DNA of 64,000 nucleotides, from positions 1,116,001 to 1,180,000 of the forward strand of contig NZ_LR760298.1 in NCBI RefSeq assembly GCF_902806445.1, in the 5' to 3' direction. The position numbers and the translations under genes are program-made. A model generated the notes under the pieces. It was not told the origin of the DNA. It saw only the letters and a program-made list of their open reading frames with translations, and made no database searches. Of this stretch, positions 25,477-34,427 are shown piece after piece; the first letter of the stretch is position 1; every line of letters begins with the position of its first letter. The DNA is from Listeria sp. PSOL-1. GTDB taxonomy: Bacteria > Bacillota > Bacilli > Lactobacillales > Listeriaceae.

Positions 25477-26133
25477 TCATTCACCTACTATCGTACGGAG
25501 CTTATCCATTGCTAGCTGCCTTTGTTTGTTCCCATAAATATAACTTCCAGCAACAAATACATCGGCTCCGACATCGAAACATTGTTGCGCTGTTTCCGGG
25601 TTAATTCCTCCGTCCACTTCAATTTCAATTTCTAAACCTTTTTCTTGGATCAAATCACGGAAAGTAGCAATTTTTTCCAACACTTCAGGAATAAAAGCCT
25701 GACCGCCAAAACCAGGGTTAACTGTCATAAAAAGCACTATGTCTAATTCATGCAAAACATGCTTGATCGCGTTAATTGGTGTTGCTGGATTTAAAACGGC
25801 TCCTGCTTTTACATCAAATGAGCGAATATGGGTCAACGTTCGGTGTAAGTGAGGACAAGTTTCAACATGTACAGAGATATAATCGGCTCCTGCTTTAGCA
25901 AATTGCTCAATAAACAAGTCTGGATTTTCAATCATTAAATGGACATCAACTGGCAGCTTCGTATTTGGACGAATTGCTTTGACAACATCTGGTCCAAATG
26001 TAATGTTTGGAACAAAATGGCCATCCATCACATCTACATGCAAATAATCGGCTCCAAGTTCTTCTACTTCTGCAATCTCTTTAGCTAAATTTGCAAAATC
26101 CGCACTTAAAATTGATGGCGCAATTTTTCCCAT
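25477..26133 (-). CDS. rpe: Ribulose-phosphate 3-epimerase
   Basis: Rpe interconverts ribulose 5-phosphate and xylulose 5-phosphate in the pentose phosphate pathway. The protein is 218 aa, a TIM barrel, starting MGKIAPSILSADFANL; active-site runs are HVDVMDGHFVPNITFGP, HVDVHLMIENP-like VDVHLMIENP, and VDGGINPETA. The start ATG 26131-26133 has GAGGT 7 bases upstream; a TTG 6 bases earlier is less likely. It follows rsgA, as in many Firmicutes. Confidence 0.95.
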   Translation of the reverse strand: MGKIAPSILSADFANLAKEIAEVEELGADYLHVDVMDGHFVPNITFGPDVVKAIRPNTKLPVDVHLMIENPDLFIEQFAKAGADYISVHVETCPHLHRTLTHIRSFDVKAGAVLNPATPINAIKHVLHELDIVLFMTVNPGFGGQAFIPEVLEKIATFRDLIQEKGLEIEIEVDGGINPETAQQCFDVGADVFVAGSYIYGNKQRQLAMDKLRTIVGE

Positions 26134-26135
26134 AA

Positions 26136-27008
26136 TCAATACCTCGGCTTTCTATTTTTTATTTCTGTTAAAATTTGCAAATAATGTTCATAACGAAATA
26201 GCTGAATATCCCTCTCCGTAACCGCATCTTTTACAGCACAACCTGGCTCGGTTTCATGTAAACACCCGCGGAATTTACAAGCGGATCGATAACTTGCAAT
26301 CTCCGGGAAGCAAAATTGCAAGTTTTCTGGTGTAATCATGGACCATTCAATCGAGCTAAAGCCAGGTGTGTCTGCAATAAGTCCCTCCCCAATTTGAAGC
26401 AGTTCTACATGTCTTGTGGTGTGTCTACCACGACCTAGTGCCTCTGAAATCCCGGCTGTTTTAAGGGTTAAATTGGGATTGAGTTGATTGAGTAGCGTTG
26501 ATTTTCCGACACCGGATTGGCCAGCGATAACAGCTGTTTTATCTTTAAGAATCGTTATCAGTTGTGTTTTATCGAAGGCATCATTTGTAAGATAGACTTG
26601 ATAGCCAATTTTTTGATAGATTTCTTGATAGGCTAAAAATGTTTCTTGCTGATTTTTTTCTACCAAGTCAAGTTTACTAATACAAAGGATAGGTGTTACA
26701 TCAGCTTCTTCAATCGCGACAAGGAAACGATCCGCTAAGTTTGTTGAAAAATCAGGTTCTACTGCTGAAAATACTAGAATTGCAATATCAACATTAGCAA
26801 TGGGAGGACGTACAAGTTCATTTTTTCTTGGTAATATTTCAAGAATGTAGCCGTCTGTTTGATTCTCAGCTTGAAAAATGACTTCATCCCCTACAAGTGG
26901 TGTCATCTTTCGTTTGCGAAAATTCCCACGTGCTCTGCACTGATATACATTCCCCTTATGAAAACAATAGTAAAATCCACTAAGTGCTTTGACAATTTGA
27001 CCTTCCAG
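26136..27008 (-). CDS. rsgA: Ribosome small subunit-dependent GTPase RsgA, CTG start
   Basis: RsgA is a circularly permuted GTPase that matures and releases the 30S subunit. The frame up to the first ATG (26906) would lack the N-terminal OB fold. The same frame runs further upstream to a CTG at 27006-27008, giving 290 aa starting LEGQIVKALSGFYYCFHKGN, clear RsgA OB-fold sequence. A perfect AAGGAGG lies 7 bases before this CTG, and the only codons between it and the prkC stop are GGA GGA AGT AAT, so no ATG, GTG or TTG is available. The GTPase motifs are SKLDL, AGQSGVGKSTLLNQL and DTPGFS; the zinc motif is CKFRGCLHETEPGC. A sequencing error in the start codon is the main alternative. Confidence 0.9.
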   Translation of the reverse strand: MEGQIVKALSGFYYCFHKGNVYQCRARGNFRKRKMTPLVGDEVIFQAENQTDGYILEILPRKNELVRPPIANVDIAILVFSAVEPDFSTNLADRFLVAIEEADVTPILCISKLDLVEKNQQETFLAYQEIYQKIGYQVYLTNDAFDKTQLITILKDKTAVIAGQSGVGKSTLLNQLNPNLTLKTAGISEALGRGRHTTRHVELLQIGEGLIADTPGFSSIEWSMITPENLQFCFPEIASYRSACKFRGCLHETEPGCAVKDAVTERDIQLFRYEHYLQILTEIKNRKPRY

Positions 27009-27020
27009 ATTACTTCCTCC

Positions 27021-28973
27021 TTACCTTGGATAATCGACGGTTCCTTCATCTATGACAGTATTATCACGTGTAATTTTATATCCTGCTTGTTTTCCTTCTT
27101 CAATTTCAAAAGGAATGGTAACGGTTGTATCTTTTGTAATATTCATTTCCTTATAAGCATTTGTCATGCCGTGATCGTTATCCTCGATATAGATTTGAAC
27201 CCGGTTAGATTTTTCACCATCTTGAGCTTCAGGATCGTATTTGATGTTGAAACTTTTTTTAACTGTTTTTACTTCTTTTTCTTTAGGACCAGCAGAAATA
27301 ACGACATTTACTGTAGAGCCTTTATTTATCTCTGTTCCAGCTGCAGGTGTTTGTTTGATCACTTGACCTTTTGCGGCATTTGCATTTTCTTCTGTTGTTT
27401 TAATCGTAATCCCATTAGAAGCAGCGTAATCATCTAATCCACGTTTGCTATAACCGGTTAAATCGTTTAACTTAAACGGGGCAACCCCTTTACTTACAAC
27501 AAAAACAACATCGGTATCTTTTGCAACTACTTCTGATCCAGGTGAAGGCTCTTGACTGATAATCATACCTTTATCAATCGAATCGTTGTATTCTTCTTTT
27601 TTACTTATCGATTTAAAGCCCTGCTCTTTTAATAGCTTTTTCGTTTCATCATAACTTCTTCCGGAAAAATCTTCCACTGATATCTTTTTCGAACCGATGC
27701 TCACGTAAATATTAATAGAAGTGCCTTTTTCTGCCATTTCACCGGCTTCTGGATCCGTTTTAATAACTTTGCCTTCGTCTACTTTATCACTGTTTGTTTT
27801 AATCGTTTTACCAATGTTAAATCCTTCTTTTTGGAGTGTGCTAACCGCTTTTTCTTCTGATTTTAAAGCGACATCAGGAATTTCAATTTCTTTTGGCGGT
27901 TTGCCGAGGAACCAGAGCGCTAAAATAATAGCTGCAGCTAGTAAAATAACGGAAAATACAATCCAAAAAACCTTTTTCTTTTTGCTTTTTTTCTTTTTCT
28001 TGTTTTTTTCTTTTGGTGGTTCCTCTTTTTTTATGGCTTCAGGCTGCGGATTTGACTCAAGATCACGCATGGCGTTTTTTGTTGGAAGTACAGGGATCGT
28101 TTTTGTATCACCATCGTCCCCATCAATCATATATTTTTCTTCATTCAAACGATCACGCTGCAAACAGGTATCTAAATCGCGCTCCATTTCACTTGCTGAC
28201 TGATAACGTTTAAACGGATCTTTTGCCGTAGCACGGGTGATAATATTTTCTAAGCTCTGTGGTATGCCTGGGTTTTGTTCACGGACTGAAGGCACATTTG
28301 CTTGAAGGTGTTTGATAGCAATTGAAACAGCAGACTCTCCGTCATAAGGGACATTCCCAGTTAAAAGCTCATAAAAAACGATTCCTAGTGAATAAATATC
28401 TGATTTTTGCGTTGCCATGCCACCACGCGCTTGCTCTGGTGAAAGATAATGCACCGAGCCAAGAAGTGAATTGGTCTGCGTAATGGACGTTTCTGAAAGT
28501 GCCATTGCGATACCGAAATCAGTAATTTTCACCACACCTTGTGGGTTGATCAAAATATTTTGTGGCTTTAAATCGCGATGAATAATGTGATAGCTATGCG
28601 CCGCGGAAACGGCAGAAACAATTTGTTTCATAATATCGACGGCTTTTTCAAAAGAAATGGGGTGATGTTCATGAATGTATTGTTTTAAATCCATGCCTTC
28701 TACGTACTCCATCACGATATAATGTAAATCATTTTCTTCACCAACATCATAGACGCTGACAATATTTGGATGAACGAGACTCGTAGCTGATTGTGCCTCA
28801 CGCTGAAAACGGCGAATTAAATTGCTTTCATCAGCTAAATCAATACGCAAAATTTTCACAGCAACATCACGATCTAAAATAATATCATGGGCTAAGAAGA
28901 CATTGGCCATTCCTCCCCCACCAATTGGGCTAATAATTTTATAGCGATCGTTTATTCGCTTGCCAATCATCAT
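27021..28973 (-). CDS. prkC: Serine/threonine protein kinase PrkC with PASTA domains
   Basis: A membrane kinase that senses muropeptides or lipid II and controls cell wall homeostasis. The protein is 650 aa. The kinase domain covers about 1-270: glycine loop IGGGGMANVF, Lys41 in VAVKILR, HRDLKPQN and ITDFGIA. A Lys-rich stretch precedes one membrane segment (about 335-357), then three PASTA repeats (about 360-560) and a C-terminal domain of about 80 residues. Its start overlaps the stp stop (ATGA), the usual kinase-phosphatase pair. Confidence 0.96.
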   Translation of the reverse strand: MMIGKRINDRYKIISPIGGGGMANVFLAHDIILDRDVAVKILRIDLADESNLIRRFQREAQSATSLVHPNIVSVYDVGEENDLHYIVMEYVEGMDLKQYIHEHHPISFEKAVDIMKQIVSAVSAAHSYHIIHRDLKPQNILINPQGVVKITDFGIAMALSETSITQTNSLLGSVHYLSPEQARGGMATQKSDIYSLGIVFYELLTGNVPYDGESAVSIAIKHLQANVPSVREQNPGIPQSLENIITRATAKDPFKRYQSASEMERDLDTCLQRDRLNEEKYMIDGDDGDTKTIPVLPTKNAMRDLESNPQPEAIKKEEPPKEKNKKKKKSKKKKVFWIVFSVILLAAAIILALWFLGKPPKEIEIPDVALKSEEKAVSTLQKEGFNIGKTIKTNSDKVDEGKVIKTDPEAGEMAEKGTSINIYVSIGSKKISVEDFSGRSYDETKKLLKEQGFKSISKKEEYNDSIDKGMIISQEPSPGSEVVAKDTDVVFVVSKGVAPFKLNDLTGYSKRGLDDYAASNGITIKTTEENANAAKGQVIKQTPAAGTEINKGSTVNVVISAGPKEKEVKTVKKSFNIKYDPEAQDGEKSNRVQIYIEDNDHGMTNAYKEMNITKDTTVTIPFEIEEGKQAGYKITRDNTVIDEGTVDYPR

Positions 28974-29728
28974 ACTTCTTCGCCTCCCTTTTGCTTGTGG
29001 TCGCGCTCTAATAACAACACAGTGATGTTATCTTCGCCCCCATAAGCATTAGCTTTTGTAATGAATATATCGGCTTTTTCAGAAAGCGTGCGGTTACTCA
29101 CAAGGATATTTTTCATTTCTTCTTCTGGCACCATATTGGTCAAGCCATCTGAGCAAAGAAGAAGTAAATCGCCCGTTTGAAAAGGGAGCGTAAAAGTATC
29201 GCTACTTACTTTGCCTTCTACACCAAGTGCACGTAATAAAATATTTTTCCGTGGATGGTTCTTAGCATCTTCTTTTGAAATTTCACCTTTTCGAAGCAGT
29301 TCATTAACAAGTGAATGATCTTCTGTTACTTGTGAGAGTGTGCCTTGTGATAATAAATAGCCTCTACTATCCCCAACATTCGCTACAATCACTTGACTGC
29401 GCGTAAAAACCGCAGTCACAAGTGTTGTTCCCATACCTTTTAAATCTGGCTTTTCGGCGGCATACCGAACGATTTCGGTATTGACTTGTTGAATCGCTGT
29501 TTGTAGCCACTTTTCGACTTCAACGGCGTGCAAAAATTCTTCTGTCTTGCACCAAGCATCACTTAATAACTTAACAGCCATTTGAGAGGCTACATCACCA
29601 GCACGGTGTCCTCCCATGCCGTCAGCTACTATGACAATCGGATTATTGGTTTTATTCGTAAAAACGCCACCACTGTCTTCATTATGATTCCTAATTCTCC
29701 CGCGGTCTGTTCTAAACTCTGCTCGCAC
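28970..29728 (-). CDS. stp: PP2C-type serine/threonine phosphatase Stp (PrpC)
   Basis: Metal-dependent phosphatase that opposes PrkC. The protein is 252 aa with PP2C motifs TDRGRIRNHNEDS (about 7-19), VADGMGGHRAGDVAS, NVGDSRGYL, LLCSDGLTNM and GGEDNITVLLLE. The start is GTG 29726-29728 with AGGAGA upstream. It lies about 23 bases after rsmB and overlaps prkC. Confidence 0.96.
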   Translation of the reverse strand: MRAEFRTDRGRIRNHNEDSGGVFTNKTNNPIVIVADGMGGHRAGDVASQMAVKLLSDAWCKTEEFLHAVEVEKWLQTAIQQVNTEIVRYAAEKPDLKGMGTTLVTAVFTRSQVIVANVGDSRGYLLSQGTLSQVTEDHSLVNELLRKGEISKEDAKNHPRKNILLRALGVEGKVSSDTFTLPFQTGDLLLLCSDGLTNMVPEEEMKNILVSNRTLSEKADIFITKANAYGGEDNITVLLLERDHKQKGGEEV

Positions 29729-29751
29729 TTGTTTGATCTCTCCTGTCTTAC

Positions 29752-31074
29752 TTAAAGTCTTCTGAAACTAGCGACAAAAAAACCGTCACTTCCTACATCA
29801 GTTGGTAAAAGCTGTAACCCGTTATCCTGTTCTAAATTTGCCAAAGATAGCGGCACATGAACCGGAATAAGTTCAAATTCTGGATGGTTCATTAAAAAGC
29901 TTGCTACAACTTGTTGATTTTCTTCTTGGTCAATGGTACACGTACTATAAACTAATATACCATTTTCTTTCACTAATTGGCTAACTTCATTTAATATATC
30001 TTGTTGAATGCTAGAAAGCTTTTTAATATCCGCTAGTGTTTTATTGTATTTAATATCTGGTTTATGACGTAAAACGCCCAAGCCACTACAAGGAGCATCA
30101 ACAAGAATTCGGTCAAAACTCTGCTTTTCAAACTGCATCGCTGCTTTTCTGGCATCTAGTTTAAATGCGCGGATGTTCAGTAAATTTAAACGATTAGCTG
30201 ACTCTTTGATTAGTTTAATTTTATGGTCATGAATATCAAGAGCAGTTACGGACCCTGTTCCGCTCATTTTTTCAGCAATGTGCGTTGTTTTTCCACCGGG
30301 TGCTGCGCAGGCATCAAGGACATTCAGGTTTTCCTTTAATTGTAAAGCATAGGTAGCGACCATTGAGCTTAAGTCTTGCACAGTGCATTTTCCGGTACGA
30401 AAAGCAGCTGTATTTGTAATGGTTCCTTTTGTGATTTCAACAGCTTCTGGGATCACTTCTGAAACGCTACTTTCAATTCCTTGATCACTAAATTCTTTAA
30501 CAAGCGATTTCGGATTGGTTTCTGTCATGTTCACGCGAACGGTTTGTTTAGGAGGCTTTAGAAAAGCTTGACCTATCTCACTTGCTTTTTGAAAACCATA
30601 TTGTAAAATGATACGTTTAGTTAGCCATAATGGTAGGCTTTTTTCTACTGATAAGCGCGCTGAGTCATCGCTTATTAAAGTAGTATCTTGTACGCCTGTT
30701 CTGATAAGGTTTCTAAGCACACCATTGACAAATTTTGTAACTCCTTGATGACCTCGTTTTTTAGCAATTTCGCCTGCTTCATGGAGAATCGCATGTTCTG
30801 GTATTTTGTCTAAAAAGACGAGTTGGTAAACAGACATTCGCAACAAATCGATGACCCAATCTTCAGGTTGCTTTTTTAAAAAAGGTTGTAAGTAGTAATC
30901 TAATGTGATTTTTCGTTGAATGGTTCCATAAACAAGCTCTGTAAAAAGAGCCTTATCGACCTGCTTTAATTGTTTATTTTTTAGCGCGTCGTTAATTAAT
31001 AAATGGCTATATGAGCCGCTTTTTTCTATTTTTAAAATGGTGTCTAAGGCTAATCCTCGAATCGTTGGTTTCAT
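29752..31074 (-). CDS. rsmB: 16S rRNA (cytosine-967-C5)-methyltransferase RsmB (Sun)
   Basis: RsmB methylates C967 of 16S rRNA. The protein is 440 aa: an N-terminal NusB-like domain (to about residue 140) and a C-terminal methyltransferase with LDACAAPGGKTTHIAE, the catalytic DAPCSGLGVLRHKPD and VYSTCTI. It begins directly after the fmt stop with no gap, so translation is probably coupled. Confidence 0.96.
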   Translation of the reverse strand: MKPTIRGLALDTILKIEKSGSYSHLLINDALKNKQLKQVDKALFTELVYGTIQRKITLDYYLQPFLKKQPEDWVIDLLRMSVYQLVFLDKIPEHAILHEAGEIAKKRGHQGVTKFVNGVLRNLIRTGVQDTTLISDDSARLSVEKSLPLWLTKRIILQYGFQKASEIGQAFLKPPKQTVRVNMTETNPKSLVKEFSDQGIESSVSEVIPEAVEITKGTITNTAAFRTGKCTVQDLSSMVATYALQLKENLNVLDACAAPGGKTTHIAEKMSGTGSVTALDIHDHKIKLIKESANRLNLLNIRAFKLDARKAAMQFEKQSFDRILVDAPCSGLGVLRHKPDIKYNKTLADIKKLSSIQQDILNEVSQLVKENGILVYSTCTIDQEENQQVVASFLMNHPEFELIPVHVPLSLANLEQDNGLQLLPTDVGSDGFFVASFRRL

Positions 31075-32016
31075 TTAATCACCAAGCCTTATCGTTTCAT
31101 TTAGTGCTCGTCCAGCGCCTTGCATATAGCTTGCTGCTTCCATTTTTGGTTTCCCAGCAGGTTGAATAACAAGTAATTCGATGATTTTATTGTCACCTGT
31201 TAAAACACCGAACCGATTTTTTCCAAGTGAAACAAAGGTGCCTGGCTCCCCTTCTTTGGTTTCTTCTGTAAGTTTTGCTTGCCAAATTTTAAATGGTTTT
31301 GCATCAAGTGTTGTATACGCAACAGGCCAAGGTGATAAACCGCGAATTTGATTAAAGATTTCACGAGCATCTTTTTGCCAATTAATTTTTTCTTGTTCGC
31401 GTGAAATATTTCTTGCAAAGGTCACTTTTTCGGGATCTTGTTTTTCAGCCGTAATTTCATCATTAAAAAATTTAGGCAGTGTTGACATCAGTAGTTCTGC
31501 TCCAAGAAGACTCAGTTTAGTAAACATTGTTCCGGTATCATCTTGATCTGTGATAGGAAGGCTTTCCTTAGCAATCATATCTCCTGCGTCTAGCTTTTCT
31601 ACCATATACATAATGGTAACACCCGTCTCTTTTTTTCCGTCCATCACTGCATAATGAACAGGAGCTCCGCCGCGATATTCTGGAAGAAGAGAAGCATGGA
31701 CATTAATCGCCCCAAAACGAGGCGCTTCAAGTAAGCTTTTTGGTAAAATTTGTCCGTAAGCTGCAGTAATTAATAAATCACTATCTAGTTGAATGAGTTC
31801 CGTAAGTTCAGTAGATGTCCGTAATTTTTCTGGTTGATAAACAGGAAATCCTAATTTTTCAGCTGCTTCTTTTACAGGTGGTGGTGTTAAGATGCGTTTT
31901 CTTCCTACAGGTCGATCGGGTTGCGTGACGACCGCTATGACTTCATATTCAGCTGCGATTTGTTCTAAGACAGGGACAGCAAATTCTGGCGTCCCCATAA
32001 AAATAATTTTTTTCAT
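31075..32016 (-). CDS. fmt: Methionyl-tRNA formyltransferase
   Basis: Fmt formylates initiator Met-tRNA. The protein is 313 aa, starting MKKIIFMGTPEFAVPVLEQI, with the catalytic run INVHASLLPEYRGGAPVHYA (about 105-124) and a C-terminal OB domain. In Bacillus a def gene lies between priA and fmt; here the gap is only 11 bases, so the deformylase must be encoded elsewhere. Confidence 0.97.
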   Translation of the reverse strand: MKKIIFMGTPEFAVPVLEQIAAEYEVIAVVTQPDRPVGRKRILTPPPVKEAAEKLGFPVYQPEKLRTSTELTELIQLDSDLLITAAYGQILPKSLLEAPRFGAINVHASLLPEYRGGAPVHYAVMDGKKETGVTIMYMVEKLDAGDMIAKESLPITDQDDTGTMFTKLSLLGAELLMSTLPKFFNDEITAEKQDPEKVTFARNISREQEKINWQKDAREIFNQIRGLSPWPVAYTTLDAKPFKIWQAKLTEETKEGEPGTFVSLGKNRFGVLTGDNKIIELLVIQPAGKPKMEAASYMQGAGRALNETIRLGD

Positions 32017-32027
32017 TGTCTGCTCCT

Positions 32028-34427
32028 TTACATCAAGACATATGGTCTTGTATCAATTGTGATCGTTAATCCTTTGGCCTGTTCTTTTTGATAACTTTCT
32101 AAAAGCTGTTTTAGCTCTAGATAAAGTGTTGGTTCTTTTTTATATTTAATAATACATTGATAGCGAAACTTATTCTTGATGCGACTAATCACACTTGGTG
32201 CAGGACCAAGAATCTGTGCTTGATTGCTTAATGTTGACTTTAAATAGTGAACCATATTTTGCATTGTTTTAATCGTTTTCATTTCATTTTCATGGCTTAC
32301 ATTAATCATGACTAAGAAATAATACGGCGGATAAGCTGCTTGATGCCGAATCTTCATTTCATATTCATAAAAGCCTAGATAATCATGTTGTTTCGCAAAT
32401 TGAATGCTGTAATGTTCAGGGGCATAACTTTGAACGACAACTTCTCCTTTTGCAACATGACGCCCCGCTCGGCCACTTACTTGTGTTAATAATTGGAATG
32501 TGCGCTCAGAAGCTCGAAAATCTGGTAAAAATAACATTGTATCAGCATTTAAAACGCCTACCAATGTAATATCTGGAAAATCTAGCCCTTTAGCAATCAT
32601 TTGTGTGCCAAGTAAAATATCTGCTTCATGATGGCGAAAACGGGTTAATAGTTTTTCATGCGCTCCTTTGGTTCTCGTTGTATCGACATCCATGCGGATA
32701 ACGCGTGCTTCTGGAATCAATTTATTTAGGCTTTCTTCGATTCTTTGTGTACCCGTTCCAAAGTAGCGAATATGCTCACTTTCGCAATTTGGGCAATGCA
32801 TTGGCATCTGTTCTATGTGATTACAATAATGGCATTTTAATTGCTGAGACACTTGATGATACGTTAATGAAATATCGCAGTTAGGGCATTCCGCAACATA
32901 ACCACAGTCGCGACACATCACAAATGAAGCATAACCGCGCTTATTTAAAAGTAGTACGGTTTGTTCTCCTTTGTTTAAACGATCTTTTATTTTTTCAAGA
33001 AGAGCCATGGAAAATTCCGTTCGATTACCTTGACGTAATTCTTCGCGCATATCAACCACTTCAACCTCAGGCATGTCTTGCTTGTTAATGCGTTCTGGAA
33101 GCTCAAGCAATGTGTAGACATTTTTAGTTGCCCGTGCATAAGATTCAAGCGAGGGGGTAGCACTCCCTAGCACAACTGGACACTTGTAAAAAGCCGCTCG
33201 CCAAATAGCCACATCACGAGCATGATATTTGGGATTATCTTCCTGCTTGTAACTTGCTTCATGTTCTTCATCCATGATAATCATGCCAATATTTTCAAAT
33301 GGTGCAAAAATAGCAGAACGAGCACCAACTACAACATGGGCTTCATGTTTTTCTATACGCCGCCACTCATCATATTTTTCGCCAGCGGAAAGGGCACTAT
33401 GAAGGACAGCAACATTACTGCCAAATCTACTTTTAAAACGCTCGACCATTTGCGGTGTGAGCGAAATTTCTGGGACAAGAACAATGGCTTCTTTTCCTTT
33501 AGCAAGAACCGCTTCAATCGTTTGTAGATAAATCTCCGTTTTACCACTACCTGTGACCCCATGGAGCAAAAATGTTTCGGCCCGGTTTTCGTTCGTTGCT
33601 TGAATGATTTGTTCTGCAGCTGTTTTTTGTCCGTCTGATAGGGCATGAGGAAAGCTTTTTTCAAAAATATGGTTTTGATAGGGATCCCGATGAATCGCTT
33701 TTGTGACTATCTCGATCGAACCTTGTTCGCTTAATTTTTTTAACGCAGCATCTGTAATGGCTAATTCTTTTGTTAGCGTACTTGCTTGGATTTCTTTGAT
33801 GTCATTCATTTGGAAAAAAGATAATACTTTTTGTTGCGCTTTGGCATTTTTAGGAAGCTCTGCCAAACGATCGCTGAGTTCATTGAATGTGAGTTCTGTC
33901 CGAACGAAGCGGGCCTGCTTTTGCGTAATCTTACTTTTTACTTGATACTCAACTTGAAGTGTTCCTGCTTCAACAAATTTCTTTAGGCTAGGTAGTAGCT
34001 TTCTTTCTTCAGCTATTTTCCAATCCAATGTTTCATGCCCTTCAAATAGTTGCGCTAGCCTGTCATCTGTTTCATCTAGACGAATAAAATATTTTTCGTA
34101 TTTCGCTCGAAGTATTGCTGGAAGCATAGCTTGATAAACGGAAATACGAAAAGCAAGGGTTTCAGATGCAATAAAATCACCTAACTCCAGCAATTCTTTA
34201 TTCAGAACAGGCATTAAATCCATCACTTCTTGAACCTCTTTTAAGCCACTTGCTTCTCCCTCTATTAATTGAACGACAAAGCCTTGCACCTTCCGCGGTC
34301 CAAATGGAACAGACACACGCATGCCTACTTGAATAAGGTCCTGTAAAGATTCTTTGACGATATAATCAAACGGACGGTCTACTTGCATAGCTGGTACATC
34401 GACAATAACTTTAGCAATTTTTGCCAT
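32028..34427 (-). CDS. priA: Primosomal protein N', replication restart helicase PriA
   Basis: PriA recognises forks and starts replication restart. The protein is 799 aa. The N-terminal DNA-binding domain is followed by the helicase core with LLHGVTGSGKTEIYL (about 285-299) and MDEEHEASYKQ, then a zinc-binding insertion with paired cysteines (CRDCGYVAECPNC and CHYCNHIEQMPMHCPNC), and late GTQMIAKGLDFPD and QVSGRAGR. It abuts coaBC with no gap. Confidence 0.97.
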   Translation of the reverse strand: MAKIAKVIVDVPAMQVDRPFDYIVKESLQDLIQVGMRVSVPFGPRKVQGFVVQLIEGEASGLKEVQEVMDLMPVLNKELLELGDFIASETLAFRISVYQAMLPAILRAKYEKYFIRLDETDDRLAQLFEGHETLDWKIAEERKLLPSLKKFVEAGTLQVEYQVKSKITQKQARFVRTELTFNELSDRLAELPKNAKAQQKVLSFFQMNDIKEIQASTLTKELAITDAALKKLSEQGSIEIVTKAIHRDPYQNHIFEKSFPHALSDGQKTAAEQIIQATNENRAETFLLHGVTGSGKTEIYLQTIEAVLAKGKEAIVLVPEISLTPQMVERFKSRFGSNVAVLHSALSAGEKYDEWRRIEKHEAHVVVGARSAIFAPFENIGMIIMDEEHEASYKQEDNPKYHARDVAIWRAAFYKCPVVLGSATPSLESYARATKNVYTLLELPERINKQDMPEVEVVDMREELRQGNRTEFSMALLEKIKDRLNKGEQTVLLLNKRGYASFVMCRDCGYVAECPNCDISLTYHQVSQQLKCHYCNHIEQMPMHCPNCESEHIRYFGTGTQRIEESLNKLIPEARVIRMDVDTTRTKGAHEKLLTRFRHHEADILLGTQMIAKGLDFPDITLVGVLNADTMLFLPDFRASERTFQLLTQVSGRAGRHVAKGEVVVQSYAPEHYSIQFAKQHDYLGFYEYEMKIRHQAAYPPYYFLVMINVSHENEMKTIKTMQNMVHYLKSTLSNQAQILGPAPSVISRIKNKFRYQCIIKYKKEPTLYLELKQLLESYQKEQAKGLTITIDTRPYVLM

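Noticed and set aside
25475-25480. TPP riboswitch for thiN
   Set aside because: thiN lies within an operon with only a few bases upstream; no aptamer is possible there.
26859-27437. Plus-strand open frame of 192 codons opposite rsgA/prkC
   Set aside because: Cysteine- and phenylalanine-rich shadow translation opposite two clear genes (rsgA, prkC), with no ribosome-binding site.
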